Shown here: in pieces, positions 19,801 to 27,679 of the stretch | Position numbering within the stretch: position 1 is the stretch's first letter | Layout of the letters: the number at the start of each line of letters is the position of its first letter | Assembly: GCF_000282495.1 (NCBI RefSeq) | Contig: NZ_AKJE01000026.1 | Location: 103,193-167,192 of the forward strand | DNA from: Pseudomonas sp. GM79 | GTDB taxonomy: Bacteria; Pseudomonadota; Gammaproteobacteria; Pseudomonadales; Pseudomonadaceae | Length of the DNA: 64,000 nt | Reading direction: 5' to 3' | Notes under the pieces: model-generated | The model's database searches: none | Told to the model about the DNA's origin: nothing | The model's input: only the letters and a program-made list of their open reading frames with translations | Program-made: the position numbers and the translations under genes

Positions 19801-20962
19801 TGTCGGCTTGACCAACTTCAGTGGCGACGCGAGTTTGTGCGCCTGGTACGTCGGCAATCGGTTGCTGCTGGCTGATCTCGGACATGGAAAGGAGGTGCGT
19901 TTACTGAGCGTAACCCCGGATAGCGAGGCGGCCTGGTTGTTCGATGTCTCGAGCGGCGAGGTCTATCGTCAGGCATTTATCGATCCGCAGAAACTGGAGC
20001 CTGCATTCGGTCAGGGGGGGCGATTGCTCTTGGCAGACGCGTTACCCGCCGCGCAGCGTGAGTGGGCGCCCTGGCAGTTTGTCGAGCTGACGGTAGAAGT
20101 GGCTGGACTGCGTGGCACAACGTTCGACGGCGTGATGGTCGAGCTGCGTGATCAAGAACCGGCATGGATTACCGGTGTCACTCGTGAGTGGGTCATTGCT
20201 CAGGATGGCCGAATGCACGAGGGCCTCAAACAACTGATGGACAGCCAGCCTCATACCGCGCTGCTGTCGGTGGAGGAACCCGGTAGCCTGATGTGGTTTG
20301 TCACCGGGACCGAGCGTGTGATTCGGGTGGCAAAGGCTGCGATTCCGGACTCCTTTGAGCTGCTGGGAACGCAACAACAAACCAACGTGTTGCTTCATGA
20401 AGACAAGGACGGACTACTGCTGACCTACCCGGACATGGGGCATGCAGGGCCCCTCAGTTATGTTCAGCGCGATGCCGAGGTATTGGTCATTGAAGGTCAG
20501 ATGAAGATCGGCGATGTCCTGCCGCTGATACCGGACGATGTCACGACCCTGATCCTGCGCATGGGGCAGGGAGCGGTGAGTTACCGACTGTCAAAGGCGG
20601 CCTGGCTGAGGCTCGAATCGGTCATCCTCGACTGCCGGCATTCGCTGGGCAGCGCGGCGCCGATTCCCGGCAAGTTGATCTGGGAGCTGGATGCCCCTGA
20701 AAAGTTGTTGCTGAGCATCGTCCAGGAACACTTGGTGATCATTGATCCGGACAGCGGGCACAATGTGATCTTTCGTGAGGTGTATGCGACGGATGTCAAC
20801 TTGCGAGGCGAAGTCTTGCTCGGGTTCGAAGGGCATCGACCTTATAGCGTTTCAACATTGGTGCAGAGGTTGGTCGCTCGGCAGAGCACGCATGACAGTG
20901 CAACGCTCAAAGAGCTGCTGAGCGTGTCGATTGCTGAGTTGGAAACGAGTCTGGTGGTTTAA
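13871..20962 (+). CDS. Giant toxin-like protein: TcdA/TcdB-type glycosyltransferase, C58-like protease and pore-type region
   Basis: 2363 residues. Residues 125-330 form a TcdA/TcdB-type glycosyltransferase: PKNLHFVWLGG (W132), ASDVVRAEALF (D299, R302) and YADVDNL (DXD, D315 and D317); the spacing equals that of the TcdB catalytic residues (W102, D270, R273, D286, D288). Residues 840-965 carry a YopT/C58-like cysteine protease triad: C853 in GGRCYPLALVMAAAL, H940 in SDNHAMLV, D959 in FYDPNFGVF. A hydrophobic segment at about 1285-1335 resembles the pore-forming region of clostridial-type toxins. The last 900 residues look beta-rich and are unassigned. No signal peptide. Start is ATG 13871 with GGAAG 8 bases upstream; ATG 13856 overlaps that ribosome site. 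Likely acts in a eukaryotic host by glycosylating a target such as a small GTPase; target and delivery are unknown. Confidence 0.85.
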   Translation: MSESKFSLADGYVNFVDLLKVVDLEQALASHKGTDQYDAVFRYYFGCIGLLDSPQLLEPLGLLKQALGALEHGSRHRRAAESGSSMSSDAAGAADLADIYNKVAGFETRLHNSLEQLKTPAIEVPKNLHFVWLGGGVGTIQRDYINIWKQVMAAESYHLNLWYDSDALLAYETNRIIVEAAKADAMLNGGQTSADAIELGDRYEERAIVLKQQMHAHITQAVENGGSADDARVDLLVRAYGQDEARLSALRSDNQLSLSALAEGGLALRDLAIDEAPLYLQDIYEREISLRGNFAAASDVVRAEALFAEGGSYADVDNLPPLLEKLGEVDIRAFKTDARLGVLQLMLDRNPQWMPGRQALRSRYTNYFEQIPLEHREALERFADSQPRLSDVFRPPVERLVLSDGLRAVAEQNTLSNAFLMAHPGSAMLKTVLERFRLNYEIIDATARLADEQNIPLTDAEAMSGLALQAATQVFGALHELSPEEELAVSFLVQAAATYYSDGIRPQSEVTIYLTGPAALRAGMADYERTHFTPRTAEEWRVEVAIPAIATVNRATEEELDHSWKENESDTGQWLINETKRWQEGQFKARYAGDLAQLLKYRTLDFEEGWPVIEGRHVLSTDLLQHLADELGEPFMQMMNRSHNGTVTFDKAVPLSFDDRQSILAQSPDALPPASLSDPQTQQLPIDELLSRLAKGSLEVAQLSPLQRLLLGALTGAQALDNRSFDTVRPQLDNLANSFSELGAAGRYATIEHALYQRQAPGFLAGLVSPLDHPPALSETALGLKKNALEQPLTLRQWGKQVARIQQVAKLEYRDQIVERLGVVLDGFEAGTVKLVPQDLLLQGAGDRVGGRCYPLALVMAAALSEGKAAANILRERFYLGVIEPQGSDSAIFLHSLEALRDVQISEVGSVLGRSDLSQVVDILQARTATSTLMLNSDNHAMLVAKTIEGERSTYHFYDPNFGVFEFEHPTQFRQALEQFFLRQKMARHYAAYGDAARPTFDLIELEGSRVSRVALPGATPVSQLLQPGTLAGQPQRPVRQRLASARGQSLMSNPRLGSCLLALDSHGWGQQIAQVTTRLQQQNQLAPHLVPLFETLEIMPDGMYRMSLVDPANPEHVVRVFTDDPRLLRIKNYLSERFAALANQSSVPGDPVDPTDVGSVHTLNAGFAIQALMNALRVQEGPDRPLTLAVRLHAYVNYAQLVHGNVVDVAGLVGLVRQALVEEKLIARTVAPVVKAAVGPSMGEASGGLLQLANVGFDIYQLTTAQNDVEQAQFGTQLAFDSASLVLSVGAYAAGVTTAGAFLGGAAVMLAGLAVGVTALAQGFAAIAEEAKQVGLFFDEVEKAYRQAYRFDSALAAWIPRSSLIVQTLDLNAGKLLLDSPRLYPLRDHFGVPTFDGDDERAIDIRQELGLPGRITFTPPAGQAIVLPCTPQTCYGYEYKALPFATLRHDTGFDTARRLEKKKADGGRLFLFSFYSFPSEYILYRLFPVYRPTVINVLLDAVERSLVVPVLPPIWHGKVTYQIQGAGKHCALVLNPGVNLTLESPSLQLSSWVLEASWASQSDIRLERFGALFIGDVQVEFAGKGRHEILVRITDNQVFQVERGKQTLTLVEQDVPPGMDRQTLQEHFKVLAQEHRLVMPYTPVHHYLIPFEKPDEPRYTTAWYDAKQERFLYIRNEEVLAADEALLGVVAGGYAYFYEPQNYEIWQVEAVTGLLTHRYRLLLKNTEATIKHIEADARGVIHVIQEVAHEDQASDVLAYMIHDGQLLLSSVTRDMDRTLESVFSASDTLTDWSQVLGSYYPFTPVTGESTFVTVDWQPAPFVSVCWKFEANTRDMAWVRDSDHLIIRPSPRLHHGRGWADSISNMTDLTLLTPMDEGDVFVIYDRLEQLLCRKSRTVVGGKGQWSHTWVQPEKLENVVAVEGGNVALTSDGLFFNVTGQGYLELGGLSEPWLKDRVHWWSALEPLARQHAAERFALVGLTNFSGDASLCAWYVGNRLLLADLGHGKEVRLLSVTPDSEAAWLFDVSSGEVYRQAFIDPQKLEPAFGQGGRLLLADALPAAQREWAPWQFVELTVEVAGLRGTTFDGVMVELRDQEPAWITGVTREWVIAQDGRMHEGLKQLMDSQPHTALLSVEEPGSLMWFVTGTERVIRVAKAAIPDSFELLGTQQQTNVLLHEDKDGLLLTYPDMGHAGPLSYVQRDAEVLVIEGQMKIGDVLPLIPDDVTTLILRMGQGAVSYRLSKAAWLRLESVILDCRHSLGSAAPIPGKLIWELDAPEKLLLSIVQEHLVIIDPDSGHNVIFREVYATDVNLRGEVLLGFEGHRPYSVSTLVQRLVARQSTHDSATLKELLSVSIAELETSLVV

Positions 20963-20996
20963 TCACCGGCAGTTGTCTGCGATTACGTCCTGGTCG

Positions 20997-21034
20997 AAAA
21001 AAGGCAGCAGGTTGATACAACTTGCTGCCTTTTT
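20997..21034. terminator. Bidirectional terminator between toxin and marC
   Basis: A 17-base stem (AAAAAGGCAGCAGGTTG paired with CAACTTGCTGCCTTTTT, one G-T pair) with a 3-base loop. It has an A-run before and a T-run after, so it can end both the rightward toxin transcript and the leftward MarC transcript. Confidence 0.9.
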
Positions 21035-21044
21035 GCCTGTCGGT

Positions 21045-21641
21045 TCAGGGAACCAGATAGCCTTTCACCCCGGTAAAAATAATCTGTGCCGCCAGCGCAC
21101 AAACGAACAACCCCATCAATCGGCTGACAATCTGCAGGCCTTGATCGCCAAGAATCCGTTCTATTCGGCTGGACAGATAAAGCACCACGCCGACGGTGAA
21201 ACTGGCCAGCGCAATGCTGAGGATGGCCGTCAGCTTGTCATCCCAGTGGGGCTGACTCACGCCCATGACCAGCAGCGCTCCGATGGTACCGGGGCCGACT
21301 GTCAGGGGGATGGTCAGCGGGACGATGGTCACGTCCTGTTGCACGTTGTCGGTCTGCACCGCCGACTTGCCTTGAGCCATGCCGAGTGCCGAGATGAACA
21401 GCACGCTGCCGGCACCGATACGGAACGCGTCTACGGTAATGCCGAAGACACTGAATATGACTCGCCCGAACAGGTATAGCAAAACGCTGGAAACCAGCGT
21501 GGCGACCGCTACTTTCCAGGCCAGGCGTCGCTGCTCCTTGCGCGAATAACCGCGGGTCAGGCTGATGAAGCAGGACAACACGAAGAACGGGCTGTAGAGC
21601 ACCAGCATCTTCAGGTAAACGCTGAACAACACGTGGAGCAT
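21045..21641 (-). CDS. MarC family inner-membrane protein
   Basis: 198 residues with six predicted membrane helices (LKMLVLYSPFFVLSCFISL, VAVATLVSSVLLYLFG, FRIGAGSVLFISALGMAQG, then three more). The motifs PLTIPLTVGPGTIGALL in the middle and the C-terminal SRLMGLFVCALAAQIIFTG mark the MarC/UPF0056 family. The family's transport role remains unclear: it was once linked to antibiotic resistance, later work did not support this. Here it is alone on the minus strand between the toxin and its downstream relatives, sharing the terminator with the toxin. Whether it belongs to the island or is a host gene is unknown. Confidence 0.88.
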   Translation of the reverse strand: MLHVLFSVYLKMLVLYSPFFVLSCFISLTRGYSRKEQRRLAWKVAVATLVSSVLLYLFGRVIFSVFGITVDAFRIGAGSVLFISALGMAQGKSAVQTDNVQQDVTIVPLTIPLTVGPGTIGALLVMGVSQPHWDDKLTAILSIALASFTVGVVLYLSSRIERILGDQGLQIVSRLMGLFVCALAAQIIFTGVKGYLVP

Positions 21642-21759
21642 GATTTCGGCTCGTAGCGGCAGATGGGCAGAGCGGAGTCTATCAGTCGGTTTAATGTTTG
21701 GGGGAATGGCGTGAGGAAACGGGGGGTAAATGTAAGTTGTTGAGGTTGAAGTTTGTTAG

Positions 21760-21788
21760 TTGACGAAATGTTGATATCAACAGGTTAC
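21760..21788 (+). promoter_or_regulatory. Candidate promoter with central palindrome upstream of the 21877 gene
   Basis: TTGACG at 21760-21765 resembles a -35 box. A perfect 12-base palindrome GTTGATATCAAC (21770-21781) lies in the spacer, where a repressor could bind. The -10 region (around GGTTACAT) is poor. Candidate only. Confidence 0.35.
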
Positions 21789-21876
21789 ATGTTCTTGTTT
21801 GGCGTTTCTTCTGTCGTTGGTTATTGTTGTTTGGCGGGTTCAAGAGGAGCCTGTTTTAATTAATAAGGAATTGGTA

Positions 21877-22662
21877 ATGAATGTTCATAGTGTCGAGGAT
21901 TGCGCTGTAGCCGAATGTATTCATCGTTTGGAAAATTATGAGCTGGACGGCGCTGAAGTTATGCGCCCTCGCAGTTTTTCGGTACCGGTTGTCAATGAGC
22001 CCGGCAAAGGTTCCATCGTGGGTGAGGGCATCTTGTCCTTTACCGGCAACCTGAGTGAGCAAAATCGGGAAGATGTTCAACACGCTTTTCTATTCGCAAG
22101 TCTGGTCGCAAACAAAAAGTTCCCGTACGAGTATCAGGGCAAGGAATGGTATTACCAGTTCCTGGAAGTCATGACCCATGCAGGCTGGCTGCCGACCAGT
22201 AAGTACTACAACGACATGAATATCAGCGGTAACACCGTACGGATGGATCAATTGGTGCTGGAGATCCTCGGCAGTGTGGTTGCCGGGCTTGCCGTGCCTG
22301 GCTCGGCCTCCGTCCTGATGCTGAAGGTGGCTGGCGATGCAATCACCGCATTGAAAAAACGTGAAACCGCGTTGACCCTGTATGAGCGCAACATGCTGGA
22401 GCACGGTGTGGGTGGCATGGCGGCCGGCACCTGCACCGAAGTCAACGGTGAAGTCACCATGGCATTGGGTACTGTTCGTTTCATCCGCAAGAACACCGCA
22501 AAGCAAGTGCTGTTCATGGATTGGGACTCCCGCGAGGTGAAGCTGTATCGCGGTGACTCTGTCTTCAGGAAAGTGCCTTATATCGTCGAGCAAACCCGCG
22601 ACACGATTCGTGCAAAACTTGGTTTGAATGCGAAAACCAAGATCGAAGATTACGATATCTGA
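21877..22662 (+). CDS. Unrecognised 261-residue protein, toxin-flanking family
   Basis: Function not recognised. Start ATG 21877 follows AAGGA with 7-base spacing; an earlier in-frame start (21799) would add a hydrophobic stretch read from the AT-rich leader and is unlikely. The protein carries block 1 (EDVQHAFLFASLVANKKF, EWYYQFLEV, AGW) around residues 70-110, shared with the 8105 and 22722 proteins, a moderately hydrophobic middle (LEILGSVVAGLAVPGSASVLMLKVAG, about 125-155), and block 2 (VNGEVTMALGTVRFIRK) around 195-212, shared with the 8105 protein. A terminator follows. Lying just beyond the giant toxin and marC on the toxin strand, it may be an accessory, chaperone or additional pore-type component; this is inference. 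Confidence 0.75.
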   Translation: MNVHSVEDCAVAECIHRLENYELDGAEVMRPRSFSVPVVNEPGKGSIVGEGILSFTGNLSEQNREDVQHAFLFASLVANKKFPYEYQGKEWYYQFLEVMTHAGWLPTSKYYNDMNISGNTVRMDQLVLEILGSVVAGLAVPGSASVLMLKVAGDAITALKKRETALTLYERNMLEHGVGGMAAGTCTEVNGEVTMALGTVRFIRKNTAKQVLFMDWDSREVKLYRGDSVFRKVPYIVEQTRDTIRAKLGLNAKTKIEDYDI

Positions 22663-22673
22663 TCGAATGTTTT

Positions 22674-22706
22674 AAAAGGGCGGCCGCTTCTCGGTCGTCC
22701 TTTTTT
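22674..22706 (+). terminator. Rho-independent terminator after the 21877 gene
   Basis: AAAAGGGCGGCCG pairs with CGGTCGTCCTTTT (two G-T pairs), 5-base loop, ending in a T-run of six. It starts 11 bases after the stop. Confidence 0.85.
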
Positions 22707-22721
22707 CATTGAGGGTTTGTT

Positions 22722-23411
22722 ATGGTTCAGCTATACAGCTTGTTGAGGGTGGGTAATGCCGTTGTTGCTTTGTCGGATATTGAAAAAATATCGGCTTATG
22801 ATGATGTCGTACATTCATGTCTGCTGGCGCAATTGGTTGCCAACAAAAAAATCGAAAGCATGAAAGTTGAAAACTGGTATGACGCTTATGTTGCGGTGCT
22901 GGATGATTTCTGGATCCGCAACTTTAAGTTTCGCCAGGACTTTTCTCTCAACGGGCTAAACGCCTCTTCAGCGCTTGAATGGGCCTCGGCCGCAATGGCA
23001 AATAGCGGTAGCGAAGATCATGCTCTTGGCGGGTTTTTGGCGTATGCGGCGCAATTGCCGTGTTATGTCCCTGGCATCCAGATATGGCCCGAGGAGCGTT
23101 GCGAAGAGGAGATGCAAGCACCTTGTTTACCGCTCAAGGTTGTGCGCCTGCTAGCGATTGTGGGGCAAAGCCCGACCTCGATCAGCAGCATTTATCTCGA
23201 ATTCAAGACCCGGCAGGCGCTGACCCTGAATCCGTGGTCGCAGCGTTTTGAGGTCGATGAAGTAGAAGGTCAGGTGTGCGTGCGATATGCACGGGCGAAT
23301 CTGTCCGAAACCCTCTACGCGTTATCCCGCGAAGCGATTACCCGCAAGCTCGGGAATCGATTGGCGGACAACGTGGCGCTGCTGGTCGAGAAGGTCGATA
23401 TGGGGCAGTGA
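22722..23411 (+). CDS. Unrecognised 229-residue protein, toxin-flanking family
   Basis: Function not recognised. Start ATG 22722 has GAGGG 7 bases upstream. Block 1 is clear at about residues 27-65 (DDVVHSCLLAQLVANKK, NWYDAYVAVL), nearly identical in pattern to the proteins at 8105 and 21877. The remainder diverges, with a weakly hydrophobic stretch (GGFLAYAAQLPCYVPGIQIW) and a C-terminal part (SISSIYLEFKTRQALTLNPW) that aligns loosely with block 2 of the others. No signal peptide. It follows the 21877 gene after a terminator, so it has its own promoter or relies on read-through. Tandem relatives suggest duplication and divergence of accessory proteins tied to the toxin. Confidence 0.72.
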   Translation: MVQLYSLLRVGNAVVALSDIEKISAYDDVVHSCLLAQLVANKKIESMKVENWYDAYVAVLDDFWIRNFKFRQDFSLNGLNASSALEWASAAMANSGSEDHALGGFLAYAAQLPCYVPGIQIWPEERCEEEMQAPCLPLKVVRLLAIVGQSPTSISSIYLEFKTRQALTLNPWSQRFEVDEVEGQVCVRYARANLSETLYALSREAITRKLGNRLADNVALLVEKVDMGQ

Positions 23412-23460
23412 TACGTCCTGCCCGATTGTTGAAACCACTTTCGGGCACCGGACTGCATCG

Positions 23461-26235
23461 TCAGAACGTCGAAGCAGTACGATTCTGCTGATCACGTTGG
23501 GCAACCCAATGCTCGATCAGGTCGCGCAGTTGTGACAGCTCGACCGGTTTGGCCATGTGTCCGTCCATGCCCGCCTGGCGCGCGCGCTCTTTGTGCTCGG
23601 CGAGGATGTGTGCGGTCAACGCCACCACGGGGGTGCGAATCCGCTGGTTGCCGACTTCCCAGGCACGCAGTTGCTGGGTGGCGGAGAAACCGTCGAGGAT
23701 CGGCATTTCACAGTCCATCAGCACCAGGTCGTAGCGCTGGGCTTTCATCGCCACCAGGGCTTCTTCGCCATTGCTGGCGGTGTCCGGTTGCAGGTTGAGT
23801 TTGCCCAGCATGCCACGTATGACCTTGGTCGAGATGCTGTTGTCTTCGGCCACCAGAATGCGGAAATCGCTGGGCACCTTGACCGGAAGGGTAGGGCCGG
23901 TGGGCAGCTGCTGCGAGACGGAGAGGCCTTTATTGCGCTGGTTCAGCTCGTCCGCCAGCGTGGTCTTGAGTGTATAGCCGGCCACCGGTTTGGCGAGAAT
24001 TCGCTTGATCCCGCAGTTGCGCGCGATGATTTTGCTCGGGGCGTTGCTGATGCCGGTGAGCATGATCAGCAGAATGTCATGGTTCAGGCTCGGGTCTTCC
24101 TTGATCTTGGCCGCGAGCTGCATGCCGGTCATGCCGGGCATGTTCTGGTCCAGCAGGACCACGTCGAAGTAATCGCGCAAGTGGGCCTTGGTGCGCAGCA
24201 GCGCCAGGGCCTCCTTGCCGGATGGTACGGCACTGACGTTCATACCCCAGGCGCTGCACTGCTGCACCAGCACCTTGCGACAAGTGTCGTTGTCGTCCAC
24301 GACCAGTACGCGTGCGCCTTGCAGCGGACCGTCCAGGTCCGAGGTCGGATGTTCGAGACGGTCTGGGTCCAGCGGCAGGGTCAGCCACAAAGTGCTGCCC
24401 TGGTTGGCGCCGCTCTTGATGCCGAACTCGCCTTGCATCAAACGGATCAGCTGACGGGCGATGACCAGCCCAAGATTGCCCCCCAGGCTGGTGGCCGAGA
24501 GGAAGTGTTTGCTGTGCAGTTCGGCATGCATCAACGCGTCGCGTTCTTCCGCCTCCATAGGCTGGCCGCTGTCTTGCACAGCGATGCGCAGCCGCGGTTT
24601 GGCGCTGCGTTCATCCAGGGCGACGACGATCAGGATCTCGCCTTCGTCGGTTTTCTTCAGGGCGTTTTCCAGCAGGCTCAGCAGGGTCTGGCGCAGGCGC
24701 GTGGGATCTCCGCTGATGACGCGTGGTACCTGCGGCTGGATAAAGCTGATCAGCTCGACGTTCTGCTGTTCAGCCTTGGCGCGGAAGATGCTCAGGCAAT
24801 CTTCGATCAGGGCATTGAGGTCGAACTGCACGTCGTCCAGTTCGATCTGCCCGGACTCGAGTTTGGAGATGTCGAGAATTTCGTTGATCAGTGTCAGCAG
24901 CTCGTTGCCGGCGCTATGGATGGTCTGTACATAGTCGCGTTGCTTGACCGACAGCGGTGTGCCCAGCAGCAATTCGGTCATGCCCAGCACACCATTCATC
25001 GGGGTGCGGATTTCGTGGCTGATCTTCGCCAGAAATTCGGCTTTGGCGTTGATTTCGGCGTTGCTGGCGGCCAGGTCGCGACTAACGCTGAAACGGTCTT
25101 CGGTGATGCTGCGCTGTCGCTCGCCCAAGGCAATACTCATCAACAGGCCACTGATACAGATAAACACCAGCAGAATAATGATCAGGCTTTGTGGGGCGAC
25201 CAGGGTCAGCCCCTGCAGTGCCGGCAGAATAATCAATGTGCCGAGGTTGAATACCACCATGGCCGCCACGAACAGACGCGCCGGGCGATAACCTTTTTGC
25301 CAGTGATGGGCGCTGACGAACAACATGCTCAGACCGGCCAGAGCAACCAGCCCATAGGTGATCAGGTTCAGCGGCAGTGTGTTGACGAACAGCAACAGCA
25401 GGCCGCAGGCCATGATGAACAGAATGTTCCCCAGCAGCAGCTTGTTCAACGGGTGAGGACCGAGCGGGGCGAAGAAACGGTAGGCGAACATCAGGCCGCA
25501 AGGCGCGGTCATCAGCAAGGCGAGGTAGGCACCGGGTGTTTGCACGACGGACCAGTTCGGTAACCATGGCCGGGCCAGGTTCAGCAGCAACACCAGGCTG
25601 AGCATCAGCAGCCCTTCGCATGCTGCCAGCCAGAGGCTGCTGCGCGAGCGGGTGTAGAGGTAACGGGTCAGGTTGTGCAGGATCAGCATCCCCAGGCAGC
25701 CGAAGAGCAAGCCATAGATCAGCGTCTGGTACTGAGTGGCTGCGGTCATGACTGCCGATTGCAGCGTGATGTAAGGCCGGAACTGGTGTTCGGAGACCAG
25801 CCGCAGGTAGACATCGAGGGTTTTGTCACTTTGTGGCAGCGGCAACATGAAGTCGCTGCTGGGGAGGGGGGGCTTAGCCTGTAGCTGCGCCGTACCGGTA
25901 TTCAATTGATCGATCAACTGGTCGCCGTCGAGCACATACAGATTGAGGTGCACCAGGTCCGGTGCGAACACTCGCAGCAACTGTTCATGCTTGCCGGGCG
26001 CGAGCTTGAAACGCAGCCATAGCGCGCCATCGGGTGCGGCCGCGGTGAGTTGATCAAGTTCAATGGGGCTGAATTGGTTGGTGTAGCGGCTGGAGCGGAT
26101 GTCGCTCAGCTGCAGGTCGCCCTGTTCGTCGAGCAATACCGCCCAGCCACTGCCTTGCGCGGCCTGGGCCGGGAGCATGCAGAGCAAGGTCAGCAGAGTG
26201 ACGGTGAAGCCTATGGCAATCCTGAGCCAGCGCAC
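23461..26235 (-). CDS. retS: Hybrid sensor kinase RetS
   Basis: 924 residues. Order: signal peptide (1-25), a 7TMR-DISMED2 periplasmic sensor domain (about 30-165), seven membrane helices (about 185-385), a histidine kinase core with H407 in [10 protein letters not shown], a degenerate-looking ATPase domain, and two receiver domains (VLVVDDND with [10 protein letters not shown], about 660-780; ILVAEDNS with [10 protein letters not shown], about 805-915). This is the layout of RetS, and the next genes purD-purH-fis-dusB match the PAO1 neighbourhood of retS. In P. aeruginosa RetS blocks the GacS kinase and so controls Rsm-dependent switching between acute virulence and biofilm. Here it lies 50 bases beyond the toxin island, convergent with it. 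Confidence 0.93.
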   Translation of the reverse strand: MRWLRIAIGFTVTLLTLLCMLPAQAAQGSGWAVLLDEQGDLQLSDIRSSRYTNQFSPIELDQLTAAAPDGALWLRFKLAPGKHEQLLRVFAPDLVHLNLYVLDGDQLIDQLNTGTAQLQAKPPLPSSDFMLPLPQSDKTLDVYLRLVSEHQFRPYITLQSAVMTAATQYQTLIYGLLFGCLGMLILHNLTRYLYTRSRSSLWLAACEGLLMLSLVLLLNLARPWLPNWSVVQTPGAYLALLMTAPCGLMFAYRFFAPLGPHPLNKLLLGNILFIMACGLLLLFVNTLPLNLITYGLVALAGLSMLFVSAHHWQKGYRPARLFVAAMVVFNLGTLIILPALQGLTLVAPQSLIIILLVFICISGLLMSIALGERQRSITEDRFSVSRDLAASNAEINAKAEFLAKISHEIRTPMNGVLGMTELLLGTPLSVKQRDYVQTIHSAGNELLTLINEILDISKLESGQIELDDVQFDLNALIEDCLSIFRAKAEQQNVELISFIQPQVPRVISGDPTRLRQTLLSLLENALKKTDEGEILIVVALDERSAKPRLRIAVQDSGQPMEAEERDALMHAELHSKHFLSATSLGGNLGLVIARQLIRLMQGEFGIKSGANQGSTLWLTLPLDPDRLEHPTSDLDGPLQGARVLVVDDNDTCRKVLVQQCSAWGMNVSAVPSGKEALALLRTKAHLRDYFDVVLLDQNMPGMTGMQLAAKIKEDPSLNHDILLIMLTGISNAPSKIIARNCGIKRILAKPVAGYTLKTTLADELNQRNKGLSVSQQLPTGPTLPVKVPSDFRILVAEDNSISTKVIRGMLGKLNLQPDTASNGEEALVAMKAQRYDLVLMDCEMPILDGFSATQQLRAWEVGNQRIRTPVVALTAHILAEHKERARQAGMDGHMAKPVELSQLRDLIEHWVAQRDQQNRTASTF

Positions 26236-26293
26236 GGCGAAATCCCTTCGTAGATTAATGCCAAAGTATAACTATGCGCGGCACCGGAATAGT

Positions 26294-26320
26294 CAGGCAA
26301 GGGCCGCAAGCCCTTGCCTG
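26294..26320 (-). terminator. Hairpin after purD
   Basis: A perfect 11-base stem (CAGGCAAGGGC / GCCCTTGCCTG, 5-base loop) starts 15 bases past the purD stop. There is no T-run, so it may act as an mRNA-end or Rho-linked hairpin. Confidence 0.55.
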
Positions 26321-26334
26321 GCCGGATGGATGGC

Positions 26335-27630
26335 TTATTCCTGATTCTCGCCACGCTCGCGGGCAATGGCGCGGTAGCCAATGTCCTTACGGTAGAAGCA
26401 GCCTTCCCAGTCGATTTTAGCCGCCAGTTTGTAAGCCTGCTGCTGGGCTGCATCGACGCTGGTGCCCATGGCGCTTGCGCACAGCACCCGACCACCGGCG
26501 GTCACCACTTGACCGTCCTTGAGCGCAGTACCGGCATGGAAGACTTTGCCTTCCAGTGTCGCGGCTGCATCCAGGCCGTTGATGGCAACGCCTTTGGCGT
26601 AGTCACCCGGGTAACCGCCAGCGGCCAATACAATACCGACGCTCGGACGTGGATCCCATTGTGCTTCGACCTTGTCCAGCGCTTGCGCCAGGGCTGCTTC
26701 GACCAGCAACACCAGGCTAGACTGCAAACGCAGCATCACCGGTTGGGTCTCAGGATCGCCGAAACGGCAGTTGAACTCGATGACTTTTGGGTTACCAGCC
26801 TTGTCGATCATCAGGCCGGCATAGAGGAAGCCGGTGTAGACGTTACCTTCCTCGGCCATGCCCCGTACGGTCGGCCAGATCACCAGGTCCATGACCCGCT
26901 GATGGACTTCGGCCGTGACGACCGGGGCCGGGGAGTAAGCGCCCATGCCGCCGGTGTTCGGGCCGGTATCGCCGTCGCCGACACGTTTATGGTCCTGGCT
27001 GGTGGCCATCGGCAATACGTTCTTGCCGTCGACCATGACGATGAAGCTGGCTTCTTCGCCGTCCAGGAACTCTTCGATCACCACGCGTGAACCGGCGTCG
27101 CCAAATGCGTTGCCGGCGAGCATGTCGCGCACCGCGTCTTCGGCTTCGCCCAGGGTCATGGCAACGATCACGCCTTTACCGGCGGCCAGGCCGTCGGCCT
27201 TGATCACGATAGGTGCGCCTTTTTCACGCAGATAAGCCAGGGCTGGCTCGATCTCGGTGAAGTTCTGGTAGTCGGCGGTCGGGATCTTGTGGCGCGCCAG
27301 GAAGTCTTTGGTAAAGGCTTTCGAGCCTTCCAGCTGAGCAGCGCCCGCGGTCGGGCCGAAGCAATCCAGGCCACGGGAGCGGAACAGATCGACAACACCG
27401 GCGACCAGCGGCACTTCCGGGCCGACGATGGTCAGGGAAACATTCTTCTGGGCAAAGTCAGCCAGCTGCTCAAGAGCCAGCACGTCAATGGCGACGTTCT
27501 CGCACTTGGCTTCAATGGCGGTGCCGGCGTTGCCCGGGGCAACGAAAACTTTCTGCACGCGCAGATCCTGAGCCACTTTCCAGGCCAGGGCGTGTTCACG
27601 GCCACCGCTGCCAATGATCAAAACATTCAT
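26335..27630 (-). CDS. purD: Phosphoribosylamine-glycine ligase
   Basis: 431 residues, standard length. PurD joins glycine to phosphoribosylamine with ATP, the second step of purine synthesis. Seen: N-terminal dinucleotide-type loop (VLIIGSGGREHALAWK), the ATP-grasp region (IVIKADGLAAGKGVIVA, VVIEEFLDGEEASF, MATSQDHKRVGDGDTGPNTGGM) and the metal-binding EFNCRFGDPETQPVM segment. It follows purH in the same direction with a REPIN in the 150-base gap, as in other Pseudomonas genomes. Confidence 0.96.
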   Translation of the reverse strand: MNVLIIGSGGREHALAWKVAQDLRVQKVFVAPGNAGTAIEAKCENVAIDVLALEQLADFAQKNVSLTIVGPEVPLVAGVVDLFRSRGLDCFGPTAGAAQLEGSKAFTKDFLARHKIPTADYQNFTEIEPALAYLREKGAPIVIKADGLAAGKGVIVAMTLGEAEDAVRDMLAGNAFGDAGSRVVIEEFLDGEEASFIVMVDGKNVLPMATSQDHKRVGDGDTGPNTGGMGAYSPAPVVTAEVHQRVMDLVIWPTVRGMAEEGNVYTGFLYAGLMIDKAGNPKVIEFNCRFGDPETQPVMLRLQSSLVLLVEAALAQALDKVEAQWDPRPSVGIVLAAGGYPGDYAKGVAINGLDAAATLEGKVFHAGTALKDGQVVTAGGRVLCASAMGTSVDAAQQQAYKLAAKIDWEGCFYRKDIGYRAIARERGENQE

Positions 27631-27679
27631 TTCAAAAACCTCGGATGACGCTAATTCTGGATAGCACCGCTGGTGCTTT

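Noticed and set aside
13871..23411. Toxin island as part of a prophage or a Tc toxin complex
   Set aside because: No integrase, phage structural gene, tccB/tccC-like gene or Rhs repeat is visible; the domain content fits the TcdA/TcdB type instead.
23557..25563. Long plus-strand open frame opposite retS
   Set aside because: Antisense shadow of the kinase gene; the translated sequence is rich in Gln, His and Arg and has no domain signature.
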